Part shown: one piece after another, positions 1 to 11,476 of the stretch
How the letters are laid out: each line of letters begins with the position of its first letter
Numbering within the stretch: the first letter of the stretch is position 1
NCBI GenBank assembly: GCA_020747015.1
Contig: JAGTJM010000082.1
Span: 1 to 64,000, forward strand
Length of the DNA: 64,000 bases
Origin: Pyrenochaeta sp. MPI-SDFR-AT-0127
Taxonomy: Eukaryota > Ascomycota > Dothideomycetes > Pleosporales > Cucurbitariaceae
Direction of reading: 5' to 3'
Made by a program: the position numbers and the translations under genes
The notes under the pieces: generated by a model
Told to the model about the DNA's origin: nothing
The model's input: only the letters and a program-made list of their open reading frames with translations
Database searches by the model: none

Positions 1-738
1 CGACAACTGTTCCCGCTCCTGCTCTGTCTCGCTGTCACTGTCATCGGTCATGTCAGACTCACTGCCCCATCCTACCATCGTGTCTGTTGGTGGCTCTGCT
101 GCTTGGAATGCATGTGCCGCTGTGAACAGATACAACAGCTTACTTGAATCGAATCCGAGGTTTGCAGTAGCCTTCCGTAGTGGCGCAATCGGGTGCTTGA
201 TGAATATTGGCATTGCAATTGTATCGACTGGGCCATTCATGTCGAAATATACCTTTGGGCGTCTATCATTTTGAGAATCATCCTGGAATCGTGATTTTGG
301 ACTATCCGCAACCTCGACAAGGTCACCAGATGGTAGGATATCCATAAGGGCTGTTTTAAAACCTGGATATTCTTTCAAGATGCCGTCCGCCTTGACGACG
401 TTTTTTGCTTCTTTGGCAGCGTACTCGTTCTTGCACACGAATACAAGTACTGGTGCAGCAGTGCTCAAGTCCAGACCAATCATATAAACCTTAACAATCA
501 ATCTGACTTCGTCTGGGTCATCTGTGCATTTATTTTTGAGTGTTCTCCAAACCGCTGGTAAGAGAGTGTTGTATGCGTCTAATGCTGGCCCACAAGCCTC
601 CCAACAGAGCTCTCCTTTTACCCAAGCAGGCTTCTTTCTGCATCCAGAAGTATCGAATTGTTTATCAATATTGATAGATAGTTGAGGGTCAGGAAAGCGT
701 GGGCGGTGAAGCGTTATTTTCAATCTCGAGCTGGTCAT
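1..738 (-). CDS. Fungal protein with trypsin-like protease site (3' end beyond window)
   Basis: A frame open from ATG at 738 to base 1 gives 246 residues with no stop, so the C-terminus lies outside the window. Residues 1-140 form a conserved-looking globular region (LCWEACGPALDAYNTLLP, EYPGFKTALMDILPSGDLVE). Residues 165-211 contain FDMNGPVDTIAMP, PLRKAT and then LFTAAHAF. The histidine at 209 sits in a TAAH context like the catalytic histidine of chymotrypsin-fold serine proteases. An acidic tract follows (about 228-244). The Asp and Ser of a triad would be downstream and cannot be seen. The gene is divergent from the membrane-anchored protein starting at 1241, sharing a 502-bp promoter region. 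Inference: a fungal-specific trypsin-like protein, possibly a partner of its neighbour. The coding call is secure; the protease assignment is moderate. Confidence 0.75.
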   Translation of the reverse strand, partial: MTSSRLKITLHRPRFPDPQLSINIDKQFDTSGCRKKPAWVKGELCWEACGPALDAYNTLLPAVWRTLKNKCTDDPDEVRLIVKVYMIGLDLSTAAPVLVFVCKNEYAAKEAKNVVKADGILKEYPGFKTALMDILPSGDLVEVADSPKSRFQDDSQNDRRPKVYFDMNGPVDTIAMPIFIKHPIAPLRKATANLGFDSSKLLYLFTAAHAFQAAEPPTDTMVGWGSESDMTDDSDSETEQEREQLS

Positions 739-1240
739 GTTGTTGCAGCCAACATTGGGTCATGGGAGTAAGACGTCCCAACTGAATGAGCCCAGCAACG
801 AGAGAAAGGTTGTGAGCAAAATACCTTTGGACTCGCAGACCAAAAGAAGAAGAAAAAGATAGCGGGAGGAAGGCACCGCACGTTTGCGTTAATCCGGTGA
901 CTCGAGGCATTTGAGGGCAACAGTGTGGCGGGCTCAGCCACAATATTTCGGCGGCAGCTGAAAACCTATGATTGGTTTGCGGTGGGCGCTGGTCCCGTGA
1001 TTCCATGCAATTGGCGCTGGACAATTCAAATAAACAAGGATAAATCTCCTGCATGTCTGATTCGATGACTTACAGAGGTCTCTTGTACGTTCGGCTGAGA
1101 AAGGAGGCGGAGTTAGAAAAGTCACGCATGAACTTGCAAGGCAGCAATACACACTATTATCCCATCCACATATGAATAAACAGCATATTGAAATACCTGC
1201 AACTTCTCTTGTTCGGTTTATTACATCGTGATTGACAAAA
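739..1240. promoter_or_regulatory. Divergent intergenic region, 502 bp
   Basis: This stretch separates the start codons of two head-to-head genes (738 minus, 1241 plus). It must hold both promoters. It contains T-rich and A-rich patches (for example the A-rich run near 845-865), but I see no clear TATA box. No coding frame here looks real. Confidence 0.5.
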
Positions 1241-2287
1241 ATGGCGCTTAACGGAGATCCAAGTCTCCCAGTACCGGTTGACACCCAACGCGAGATTCTC
1301 AAACATTTGTGGCGGCAAACAAGGCCAGCCACGACAAATGCCACTGACTTACACTGGGATTCTTACTTCGCTTACTATACTTCGGAATGCAACTCCGCCA
1401 TACAATACGAGCGAGGGAAGTTTACGTCCGTCAGAACCCACACCAATATCACAACCATTGCGGAACAGCTTCAAGAGCAGCATTCCAAAGCTGACTTGAA
1501 GCAAAAACTCCTCCCATCCTTAAAGCAACAAAGGACCTCAGACGAGAAAGATGCTATGCTGGAAGGTTCCATAATGCTTGTCGCCAGACTCCTTTCCATG
1601 GTCGACATCGGTCCTTTGCCATACGTTCCGGGGCGGCAGCCATCATTGATCTGGGATGACGATACTATGTCCCTGAAGACACTTCTAGAATCCCGATTTA
1701 ACCAAAACCCGACTGATGGCCCAGAAGGCATGGGCTTTGAAGAAGACTTTACTGCATACAACTGTCAGCGCTATGCAGGGGTAGAGTTTGTGTGGACTGA
1801 CAATCTCGCGGATCACCTACATATGTCGCGGAGCCGTAAAAGAGTCTCTGTTTTTCATCATGCATCGTTCCTCAGGTGGCAAGATGACGTTCTTCCCGAA
1901 GGCTTAGCGGCAGAAACTCTGAAAACGCTGGCGCTCCTTTTCCCATCGCACGACCCCAAAACTCGGAAATGGATCGAATCAATTTGTGCATCTTCGAAGC
2001 CTCCGGTTGAGCTTGACCTACAAATGCTGGAATGTGGAAGATTGCGAGATGGCCAATTAAGCGAATTCAAGTTCTGGCGTAAAGAGCTTGTCGCTTTGCA
2101 GAAGGTGTTTAATGAGCCCCATCAGACTTCAATCTTCCAGCAGTGGCGCGACAAGAGGAATTCTACTCAATGGTATACGTTCTGGATTGCGGTTGTTGTG
2201 TTGTGCTTTACTTTATTTTTTGGATTTGTCCAGAGCATAGAAGGGGCGATTCAGGTGTATAAAGCTTACCATCCTTCGAAAGACTAA
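1241..2287 (+). CDS. Uncharacterised fungal protein with C-terminal transmembrane anchor
   Basis: Single exon, 348 aa. The start is ATG at 1241; the frame extends upstream only to a TTG, so ATG was preferred. Residues 1-300 look soluble and globular, with no motif I can name (it includes YNCQRYAGVEFVWTDNLADH and FHHASFL). A single hydrophobic segment at about 311-331 (WIAVVVLCFTLFFGFVQ) is followed by the short tail SIEGAIQVYKAYHPSKD, so the protein looks tail-anchored. The segment is preceded by a charged QQWRDKRN motif. It is divergent from the trypsin-like gene at the window edge. I do not recognise a named family. A membrane-acting partner of the protease-like neighbour is possible, but that is inference. 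Confidence 0.75.
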   Translation: MALNGDPSLPVPVDTQREILKHLWRQTRPATTNATDLHWDSYFAYYTSECNSAIQYERGKFTSVRTHTNITTIAEQLQEQHSKADLKQKLLPSLKQQRTSDEKDAMLEGSIMLVARLLSMVDIGPLPYVPGRQPSLIWDDDTMSLKTLLESRFNQNPTDGPEGMGFEEDFTAYNCQRYAGVEFVWTDNLADHLHMSRSRKRVSVFHHASFLRWQDDVLPEGLAAETLKTLALLFPSHDPKTRKWIESICASSKPPVELDLQMLECGRLRDGQLSEFKFWRKELVALQKVFNEPHQTSIFQQWRDKRNSTQWYTFWIAVVVLCFTLFFGFVQSIEGAIQVYKAYHPSKD

Positions 2288-3532
2288 CGCGAGAGCGCTT
2301 TAGCTTTTTTTTTGGTGTAGACTGGAGTTTTAGGCGTATAAATCTTTAAATACCACCATATATTCTACATATATTCAAATCAACCTAAAGAAAAGTAGCT
2401 CTCGAATGAAAGTGGTGGCGTGAACTATGGATCGACAACCGCCATTTGTATCCTCTATCGATGGAATGAAATACCATGCATGAACCAAACCGTTCATACT
2501 CCCAGACCCCAATATTCCTGAAATGAAGGATCAAGACCGGCTGTTCAATGACCTCAGCGCAAGTGGTTTTCTGGCGGCAAGTGGAGACGCGAAGTCGACG
2601 TACTGAACGAACCTGACTCCAAGATTGTGCATATAGGACCGGAACCGCGGTAGGTGCAGGAACTGCGGATCGGGCATCATGGATTAAACGGCGAAGAGCA
2701 ACTACAACGTTCGTTGGGGGGCTTGACGCCTTGTGTCAGATGTGATTAGACGCCGTGAAGTGAGTTTGATTAGCAATAGGTCCGAGAGTGATCGGATTTC
2801 GGAGATGAAATGGAAGATGTATAAGAGGTTGCTGCAAGGGGTCGGGCGTGCTGGTTTTGAGTTGCAGTTAGGAGCCAAGGATATCACCGAAGCCTTTGAA
2901 GCCAAATATCGGGATACAGATTGAGGGAACGTCAACTTCTGCATCAGATAATTAATCGTGCACCCAAAAGACTACCCATCTTGTGAGTCACAGTCCAGCG
3001 TCTAGATGCTCATCACAACGCGTGTCAAAAGTCTCCAAGCGCAGAGAAGTAATCATGAATCTCTGTCCAACAACAATACACATCTTCTAATTTTGCTGTA
3101 CATATGCTACACCTAAACCGTCCATCCACTCACTAGCCCAGGCTTCCATGTTTCCATATGTACAGCTTTCATAATCTAACACTTATTTCCCTCCCCATTG
3201 CTGCAAATGTACTTGTTGTTTGTTGTTATTGTTGTTGTTGAAAAAAAAGGGAGAGGTGTGTATGGGTATCATAAACGTACCAGCTCACAAAAACACGGGT
3301 CGTAAATTTGTTTCCAGCGCGCAACAAAAATGTTTTTGTGAACGAAAATCCAATCAAACAAAAACCAAAACGCCATTCGCTATGCTTCTTAACACTTTCC
3401 CCACCAAGAGGATGCAGGAAAATCCGAAAGAAAACAAATATAATGTACAAAGAGAGAGCAAAACGATATGTTCATGTTTCCTGTGCGCGCTGCCAGGTAG
3501 TCTAGATGTGCGTTCTCGGTGTTTGGCATTGC
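2288..3532. other. Intergenic stretch with (TTG)n microsatellite
   Basis: There is no supported gene in about 1.2 kb between the anchored-protein gene and the Sac3 3' end. A TTG/TTA-rich microsatellite followed by a run of A lies near 3213-3248. A short open frame at about 2733-2924 on the plus strand (ending AKYRDTD) has plausible composition. It has no upstream ATG of its own, only internal ones (KWKMYKRLL), so it may be a gene remnant. The first part also holds the 3' UTR of the plus-strand gene (T-run at about 2305). Confidence 0.4.
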
Positions 3533-6500
3533 TCAATCTGAGAGCTCGATTGCGTCGTCTTCGGTGGCGCCGGGCTTTTCGAACTGTTGTGTTGAAGGCT
3601 GGACAAACTGCTGCTTGGTAGATGGAGCGTACTGCGGCTGTGGCGAACTGCCTTCTTCGTCCTCGGTGTATTCGTCGTAGTCTTCGTACACTTCTTCGCA
3701 TTGCACTTCTTCCCAAGGCTTTTTAATGAAACCCTCATCTTCGTCTTCCGTGTCCTCTTCTGTATCTGCCATTTCCGAATCCTCGTCCTCGTCCTGGAAC
3801 TGTGGTTGCGATGGGCGTTGGCTTAGATACTGCTGATTCCCATTGCTCCCATAATGCTCTTGTTCTTCGACCTCATCTTCGTCAGTCATGATGGCGTTCT
3901 CATCCTCCATGTCAGCATCCACAAGTTCAACACCGCTAACGTCTTCTTCCTCGCTGTATTGCTCTTGCGTGAAATCCTGCTGCGCAAAGCCTTGCTGAGG
4001 AAAGTACGAGTGTTGTATCGGGATCGGTGATGACTGCGCAAATGGCTCGGTGCTTTCAAGTCGCGTGCTGCTTGAAGGAGACTTTTTGACATATTGATCG
4101 TTGTATGCACGAATCGCCTCTGGGCCCTTGCCGTACAGATGCCGGGGAACGAAACGACTAGCTCGACCCCAGTATGCTGGGCGATCGATAGTATTCACAG
4201 CGCCAGTACTCTTGCCGAATGCAGACCTAGAGTTTGTTGATGCAGCAAACCCGAGGTTCGGGACACTCCGGCCCCAGTCATGCTGTGAATTTGGCGGTGA
4301 GTGCTGCTGCGCTGTTGTATTGGACACGAGCTTTCGCGCCTTTGCTATAAGCGAGCTTGAATTTCCTTTCGATGTCGTCGTCCCGTTAATTGATGGCGTA
4401 CCGAGAAGAGCTGACGGCCGGGAGAGTGCAGCCTTTGGTGTAGGTGAGTTCGCGATGAGCTCTCGAGCCTTAGTAATGATGGAAGATGAGTCGACGGATG
4501 AACGCCCATTGATGGAGTTTGCTCCATTGACGAGCTGAGGTGGAGATGATCCAGACTTCCTAAATGCTTGTTGAATGGCACGGAATCGAGCCAGCTGGTC
4601 TTCGGCCGGTATTGTTGTTGGCGGAGGTAGCTCGTGACCTTCAGTCGTGGGAGGCGACAATTTGGGTCGCTTTGGTTCGATTGAGAGCTGTTCTTCCTCA
4701 TCCGAATTAGAGTCAAAGCTTCGCTTGCGAATCTTGCTTGGATCGATGCCCATGGCCCGCAATTTGAACCAATCCGTTTCTGTTCGGTCTATAGGGGCAG
4801 TTGATTGCTGATATGAGTGCGAATAGCTGGTGATGGAAGTGTCTCCGTTGGTCAGGTGTGCCGAAGTAGAGGTATCTGGCGCCCCTGTTGTCCGCCTCGA
4901 ACCGTTTGGAGCCATGGTCCTTTCGGAAGTTCTCTCCTGCAGGGGTACTGTGCCTCCATGACGTTCCTCCGTGCGCCGTGCACGTCTAGCGCTTGCCGGC
5001 GCAGCTGGCCGCTGGAAAGTTGATTTGTTGTTTAGCTGATCGACTGTCGGTGTAGGTGCGTCACCAGAATCTATCTGTTCCAGATTCGCCAATCGTGCAC
5101 GCTGTTCCTTTATCCGTCTCCTCCTATTCCGAGTCTGCTCAGTTCGCTTTCGCTTCTGGATAATCCCAATCCAACGGGCTATAACCGCGCGTGCAAGCAG
5201 CAGCCGTTGCTGTTCACGTTGTTCTGCTCTCAATTCTTCCTGTCTCCTTTTCTGCTCTTCCACTATGACCTCCTGCACTATGTTGTGAGCTGCGTTCTCA
5301 ATGAACTGTATCATAAGCCCATCGTCAGGGTGAAACATGATGTCCGCCGTTAGTGAATGCAATGCCGATTGCCGCTCTCGTATCCGCGCTATCCGTGCCT
5401 CCTCTTCCTGTGCCTGACGGCGACGTTCATCTCGAATCCGCCGCTCTTGTTCCTCTCGCGCCTGTCTTTCACGATCTGCTTGGAGTTGTCGCCGCTGTCG
5501 TTCTGCTTCCGCTTCCGCTTCTGCCTGCTTTCGCCGCTGCTCTGCCTCTTGGGCCGCCCGAGCTCTCTGTGCTTCTTGGATTGCTTCTTGGGCGCGTTGT
5601 CGAGCTTCTGCTTCTCGCTTCTCTTTTTCGGCGGCTTCCCTTCGCTCCTGCTCAACCTTTTGACGTGATTCATCTTCTGCAGCTACGGCTTCTTGAGGTG
5701 GTGGTCCTGTTGGCGTGAAAGATAGCCCAGGTGGCGTGCCTATTTGGGGCAAGTTCCCGTTTGGAGCCACCCCAGGGAACTTCAATGGAGTAGCTGCTGG
5801 AGGTGGAGTCGCGACAGGCTGCTCGGACTTTGAGGCAGCAAATTTCGCGAAGGGGTTCGACTGCGGAGCCGAGGATGCAGGTACGAAAGGGTTCGATTGT
5901 GGGGTTGAGGGTGCAGGTGCTCCACGCAAGAATGGATTCACGGGTTTAGAAGGAGCATCTGAAGGTTTTGAGACAGAGGTAGTGGTTGCGCCGCCAGGTA
6001 ATGCGAATTGGATTGGAGCTTTCGAGGCATCGAACACCCCAGGTTGGATACCAGGTGTCGTAAAGGTGGGCGTGGCTGCGGTTGGCTGCAGCTGTGATGC
6101 TGCCTTTAGGAATGGATTCGAGGTTGCAGCCGGAGTGCTACTAGGCTGGAAGGGAGACGCAACTGGATTAAGAGTCGGTGTACCGATACTTGAAGGAGTA
6201 CCTATACCGATGGGCCGCTGGTTGAAGATGTTGACATTGGGGGTTGGGGCTTCCGGAACGAATAGCGAGTTTTCATCTCCCATCTCTTCCCCATATTCCA
6301 TATCTTCTGTGTATACCAAGTACCCGTTCGCCCTCGCCTGCGGCACTGACATTCCTTGGATGACTGCTGACAGCGCTCGATCGTGGCGCTTGAACTCGAC
6401 AAGACTGGCGGAGAATGTTTGTGGTTTCGTCTCGATCGGCTTGGGAAGGACTTGGTTAGCATAGCCTTTTTTGGAGATGTCCAGGAATGTTTGCCCCGCC

Positions 6501-8217
6501 GCATTCAGACTGAACTCAAAGCCGAAGTCTTCGCATAGCTTCACAGCTTCTTGGTCGGTGTCCAGCCCAAGAACCTCTTTTAGTTTATCTGTCGTCCAAT
6601 CTTCCACGACAATAGTCCTCTTGGTATTACCCTGCCGATATGCGCGCCATATGCAATCCAGCACGATATGCCGTACACGATTGAAGGAGACCTCAGCTGC
6701 ACAGGCCATTAGGTATGACACCTTTGGTGACTTGACCAACTCCCACAACTTCTTCCAATTTGCTTGACATTGGACAAAAGACTTGGTGTCCCCAATGAGA
6801 ACCGATTTGAGCAGTCGGAAGATTTCAATGGCCGTCTTGACTCGAATGTTGTGTCGCAGATCACTGGGTAGGCGATGCAATTCATTCTCGAATTGATTTG
6901 TGGCATACTGTGGGGCCAGAATGAGTCGATATGCCCAGAATTCGGCTTCGTTTTCTGAAGGTATGCTTGCTCGCCGATTGTCTGTGTAACGCTCTCTGAG
7001 TGACATCATGGTTTGATTGAGCTGCTCCATATCTTGTTGATGAGTATAGTCCTCCTTTGTGCTCTGGGCCATGTGATGCATCGATAGCAAGTGAAATCGT
7101 GCGGTTCGCTCTAGACATGTGAGGAGGATGTTGATGTCGGGCTTGCTCTCGATACGCTGAGTACGGAGGTCTTTGCGGACTGCTCGCGTTCGATCCCAGA
7201 TCCAGCTTTGAAGAAACTGAAACTCGTCGTTGTCCAGCCGTTCGAACAAATAGTCGATGGTTTTCTACCGATCATTAACGGGGTCTTGCATCGCCTTCCT
7301 TAAAACTTACTAAACATGCGGCCGGTGATCGCATCTCTGATACCAGCTCTACGTCCATACCAGCTGCCGAGCGTGCGTATGCCTTGACCATGCGCGACTC
7401 ATCTGGTATTCGATTGGCGCGAGTTAGGTGTTCGGTCTCGGGTGTCTATGATGCATATCAGTGATAGGGTCGCCCGCAGTGACAAGATTATACATACGCA
7501 TTCAGGAGGTTTGACATCGTTCTCTACTATACGACGCACTCGCTCAAACTCTGGACACATGTCTGTGCAGATGCCGATAAGCTTGACCGAGTCGCTGAGG
7601 CGCATCTGGCCCTCTGGGTTCATAAGGCCTTGCTGGATGAATTGCTCGCGCTGGAGGGGCCGCGCCGCTTTGATCTGCACACGTCGGTATGTGTTCGAGG
7701 GGTAGGTCTGGAGTACTTACACGTTCAAGTCGTTTCTTGTAGTCTTCTGGCGCATATTGCGTCGTGTTTTGCGCGCCCGTGGTATTCGAGGTGAAAACGT
7801 TCCTGGAAATGTACGTCAGAATAGGCCGCGAGCGGCTCAATTGGATACCCTCTTCCTAGCATACTGTGCTCCCCTGATAAACCGGCCTATATGCATCCTC
7901 GGTGATGGGGTCCTCGATCCGCCCGCGGCCTGTACGAAAGGCACAAAGAAGATGGGGGCTTACGTATTGCCGCCTCGTCCATGAGTATTCCCACGCGCAC
8001 CACGAGTATTTGCGCTCCCTCGCAATGCTCCACCACGCTGGCCGCGCTGCCCTGCGCCTCGAGGTGTGTAGAGGCCTTGGGCAGGCCGGTCGCTGTTGTG
8101 TTGCGCTGGGCCATTGCCTCGGCCGCGTCCGCCTGCGCCGCGGTTGGGAGCGCTGCCACCTCGTCCGCCTCGTCCTCGATCTCCGCCTCCTCTACCACCG
8201 CGTGGTGGTGTCGACAT
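3533..8217 (-). CDS. SAC3: Sac3/GANP-family nuclear mRNA export factor (TREX-2 scaffold)
   Basis: Five exons: 8217-7964, 7802-7721, 7674-7498, 7445-7311, 7264-3533; 1459 aa, all junctions in phase. Sac3 is the scaffold of TREX-2, which couples transcription to mRNA export at the nuclear pore. The N-terminus is RGG-rich (residues 1-80). The SAC3 domain begins near residue 145 with GICTDMCPEFERVRR and continues through MRSPAACLKTIDYLFERLD across the last splice. A proline/NPF-rich, nucleoporin-like stretch with NPFLRG and NPFVPASS comes next. It is followed by a long Q/E/R coiled coil. A basic helix (VIARWIGIIQKRKRTEQ) resembles the CID region that binds Cdc31 and Sus1. The C-terminus is strongly acidic. 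The length is normal for filamentous fungi. Confidence 0.93.
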
Positions 8218-9193
8218 GGTCGCGACTCTCCGTTGCGGGCGTCTTGGTGCGCGGTCTAGGAAAGGGCTATGGGTGGGCGATAGTGCGGTGAAAGGGACAG
8301 GGTGGGAGACTAGGTATCGCACGCGCAGACCGAGTCGGGGGTTGAGGTCGACTGGCGGCTGCTGATGAAAAGCATCAACGGCCGTTTGTCGCGAAACAAC
8401 GAAAGAGGCTCAAAGTAACAAAGTCACCGTCAAAGCCCGGGCCAGTGACACGGGCTTAGCGTCTTGGCACACGTTGGCTGATTCATCCCATGGCGCGCTG
8501 TCACCACACTGGCACTCCTCCATCACCACATGTGTATTCGAGGCAGTCCACTTGTGCTCACAAACAATGTTCATGGGATGCTGTTGATTGATGTAACAGA
8601 CCGAAATTGTATTGATTATAGTCGACACTGGCGTGTCTTTTCTTCTCTCTACCCGTCTCCCGCCCTCTAGTGATCCCTTGTATTGCACCATCACCACAAC
8701 ATTCTCCATACCATATTGTACAAGTGACTTTTACCCACCCAAGCTACCGAAAGAATAAGAGAGTCGTTCCATCCCGATTATATTCACCATTAGGGCGGCT
8801 GTGGGGTTTCCTGGTCGTTGCCATGCCATCGTGGGCGGCGTACCATCATGAGCGGCGTGACGTCGTGAAGGGTATATTGCATAACATGGACGACGGCTCA
8901 AATGAAAAGCTTGCGAGCAAACAACGTAACAAAACGGATGTTCCAGCATCGATGACGAGGCCCAAGGCTTCACGGGCTGATGTGCTGGAACAAAGACAAC
9001 GGACGCTGACAACATGAAAAGCCTGAAACAAAGAGATAGTCATAATCGTAAGTCATTAGACGATGCAAGCAGAAATGCCGAAACAGAACACATAGGAGAG
9101 GCCACGCATGGCCACTATCCGAATGGACATGCAGTCAGTCGTGTACCCCCTTGACGCAAAGTGTACAATGAATTGGCGCTGAACGGTTCTCAA
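8218..9193. other. Intergenic region upstream of SAC3
   Basis: This holds the SAC3 promoter/5' UTR side and the 3' flank of the next minus-strand gene. Short frames here (for example 8731-9015) have poor codon character and no recognisable product. I see no RNA gene or repeat. Confidence 0.5.
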
Positions 9194-11476
9194 TCAATTC
9201 TGATGCCCATCGACATCAAAGACATTTGGTAAGCCATGAAACGATCTGTTGGTATGCGTTGCCGCAGACGTGTTGGGGAACACACCGTCATAGTCGTAGG
9301 GAAATGTGGCGTTGGTAGAAGCCATTGACGAGTCAAACGCGGAATTGCTCGTCTGAGGTGGGAAAGATGTATTGAGCATTGGATATGGTTCCACATAGCC
9401 TGGCACTGGGCCATGAGTGAAAGGTTGGGAGGAATTGGTAAAATGGTTACCATTGTCCTGTGGATGGAAGACCTGGTTGGCATACCCTGGGTGGCTGACA
9501 GAATAATGCATGGGCTGGCTCATTGTATACACGTTGTGAAGCATGGCCTGTTCATTATACTGCGGAACACCGCCCTTGACATCCATCTCCATGCCTTCAC
9601 CAAGATTCAAGCCATTCATTGATTGGTCGAATGAATTGTTCGGAGAAGGGTTGGGAGGGTTCGAACGGTAGTCTTGCTGTGCTGCGGCTGGCGATGGCCG
9701 ACTTATGGCAGTTGTTGTTGTTGCTGTGGTTGGTGTGTTTGCGGTCATCTCTGGCACTTGCTGCCGAGACGCTGCGACGTTGTTGGCTTCATGCGAAATG
9801 CGAGCCTGTTTCCGAGCATGGTTTTGACGGCGGCGCAAAAACGAGTTGCTTACCGTGTCGTCGACCTCGGTTTCATCTCCTGATTCATCGAAATCACAGT
9901 CCGCTGTCGCTGTCGGAGCTTGAACAATCTTGTTCCTTCGAGCGCGCTTCCTCTGGGTGGTCTGTCGAGATGGTCTAGTGATAGCATGCCACGTGTGGTA
10001 TCTGCCGGTACCTGGGTCTACTGTGTCGGTATCCTCATATAGGTTGTATTGCGCTAGATGGTCTTCGTATGATTGAGCAACGTCAAACAACGTGGGCAGG
10101 ATCAATTCGAGTGCTCGTTCTCTCATCTCCACATTAAAGGTGGGACTCTTGGACGAAGAGAAATATTCTGGAGGCGTTGTCTCAACGGCATACTGTGCTG
10201 CCTGTCGCAGCTTGGCAACCCAAGAACCCTTACGCTTGACCTGATCGATCGCTCGGTGTTGAACCGTGATATCAACAGCCAGGGTGAGGAGATCTGTGGT
10301 GGTCTAAGCTTCTGCCCGAGGAATGTTGAAGGATTGAGACGACTTACGCTCTTTGGAAAGGTGCGAGGGTTCGTTGTAGGGGACATCCCTGGGCCACCAT
10401 GGCGGGGTGCACTCGGGCGGATGTTCCGATGGGAGTTGCTTGTGATACGGGCCATAGACACTGAGACGTCTAGGTTCAAGCTGTTTGATCCAAGCGGTGA
10501 CCATGGATCGAACAGGCTTCATAGTCAATTCGTCGAATCGGCGACGGAAGAATTTCATCACCTCGATGAAGTCGCCAATGTAGAACGAGTACGACTCTTC
10601 AGTCAGCACCCGAACATCCTCATCATCACATTCGGCATCATCTTCATCCTCGCTAGGATACTGTGCAGTAGTGTACTGTGGACGCGCGACAAATCGACTT
10701 CGTTTGTGAGCCTTTCGCTTCGCCGCCCTGGGCGTGGTAACAGGGACACTCTGAGCTACACGCGAGCCAGCCACCCGTACCCGAGGACTCTCATTGACGC
10801 TTTGCATGTACGCCGCATGGCTCTGCGGCATTCCTGCGCCGGTTGATGGATGGTCCGCAGCGCATGGTAACGGCGCCTGATCTGGTGCCTGGGCCAGGAG
10901 TGGCCGAGTGGGTGCCTGGGCCGTGGTTGGCGAACGGTATGGGCTGGGCGCTCCCTGGGCGAGGCTCTGCGCGGTAAAACAGTGCTCGAAGCCAGCAACC
11001 GGTTGGTAGACAAAGCCAGGAATTTCCTGATAGTACGGCAGCTCACGGCCATCAGCCGTGACAATCTTGCCGAGGGGCGTGGGCGAAGCAATGGGTATTG
11101 GCAAGGCTATCGCAACTTGCTCTGCATCTTCCTTGACAGTGGCGTCCACGGCACATGAAGACTTGGCCTAATATTGTCAGCCATATGTTTCTCAGTATTG
11201 CCCTGATGGCAGGGCGTCTGTCCCGGCGGTTTGGGCGAAGCGGCCGCTAGAACTGGGCGGCACGTTTGCGCGGGCGCGGGCCGAAGCCTAGTCCAACGAC
11301 ACCTGAACACAAAAAAACACACTTACTGTTGATGGGCGAGCAATTGAGCGGCCAGTAAATAAAGCCCACGGGTCTTCGCCAAAACCTTCGTCCTGTGCTG
11401 GTGGATTGTGTCTAGCACGCATCGGTGGTTGCTCTGGTTTGTGCGATGGTGGCTCGACGGGCCGAAATCTCGCCAT
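9194..11476 (-). CDS. DUF2841 / YDR124W-like helical-bundle protein
   Basis: Three exons: 11476-11327, 11167-10348, 10293-9194; 689 aa, phases consistent. The diagnostic region spans the second junction. FFRRRFDELTMKPVRSMVTA leads to AWIKQLEPRRLSVYGPYHKQ, then PPWWPRDVPYNEPSHLSKEH, then LLTLAVDITVQHRAIDQV. This RF-x-L / WIK-x-x-EP / PPWWP / (E/D)P-x-HL pattern is the fungal YDR124W-like helical-bundle domain (DUF2841), known from subtelomeric hrmA-associated cluster proteins of Aspergillus fumigatus. The N-terminal 200 residues are low-complexity and proline-rich. The C-terminal 200 residues are N/S/P/G-rich and disordered, after an RKRARRNK basic patch that could be a nuclear signal. Biochemical function is unknown. 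The upstream non-coding region is unusually long. Confidence 0.82.

Noticed and set aside
2733..2924. Open frame ending AKYRDTD, protein-like composition
   Set aside because: No ATG near its start and no exon partner found; kept only as a note in the intergenic entry.
3213..3248. TTG repeat as a poly-amino-acid coding repeat
   Set aside because: Lies in the 3' flank of the Sac3 gene with no coding frame; treated as a microsatellite.
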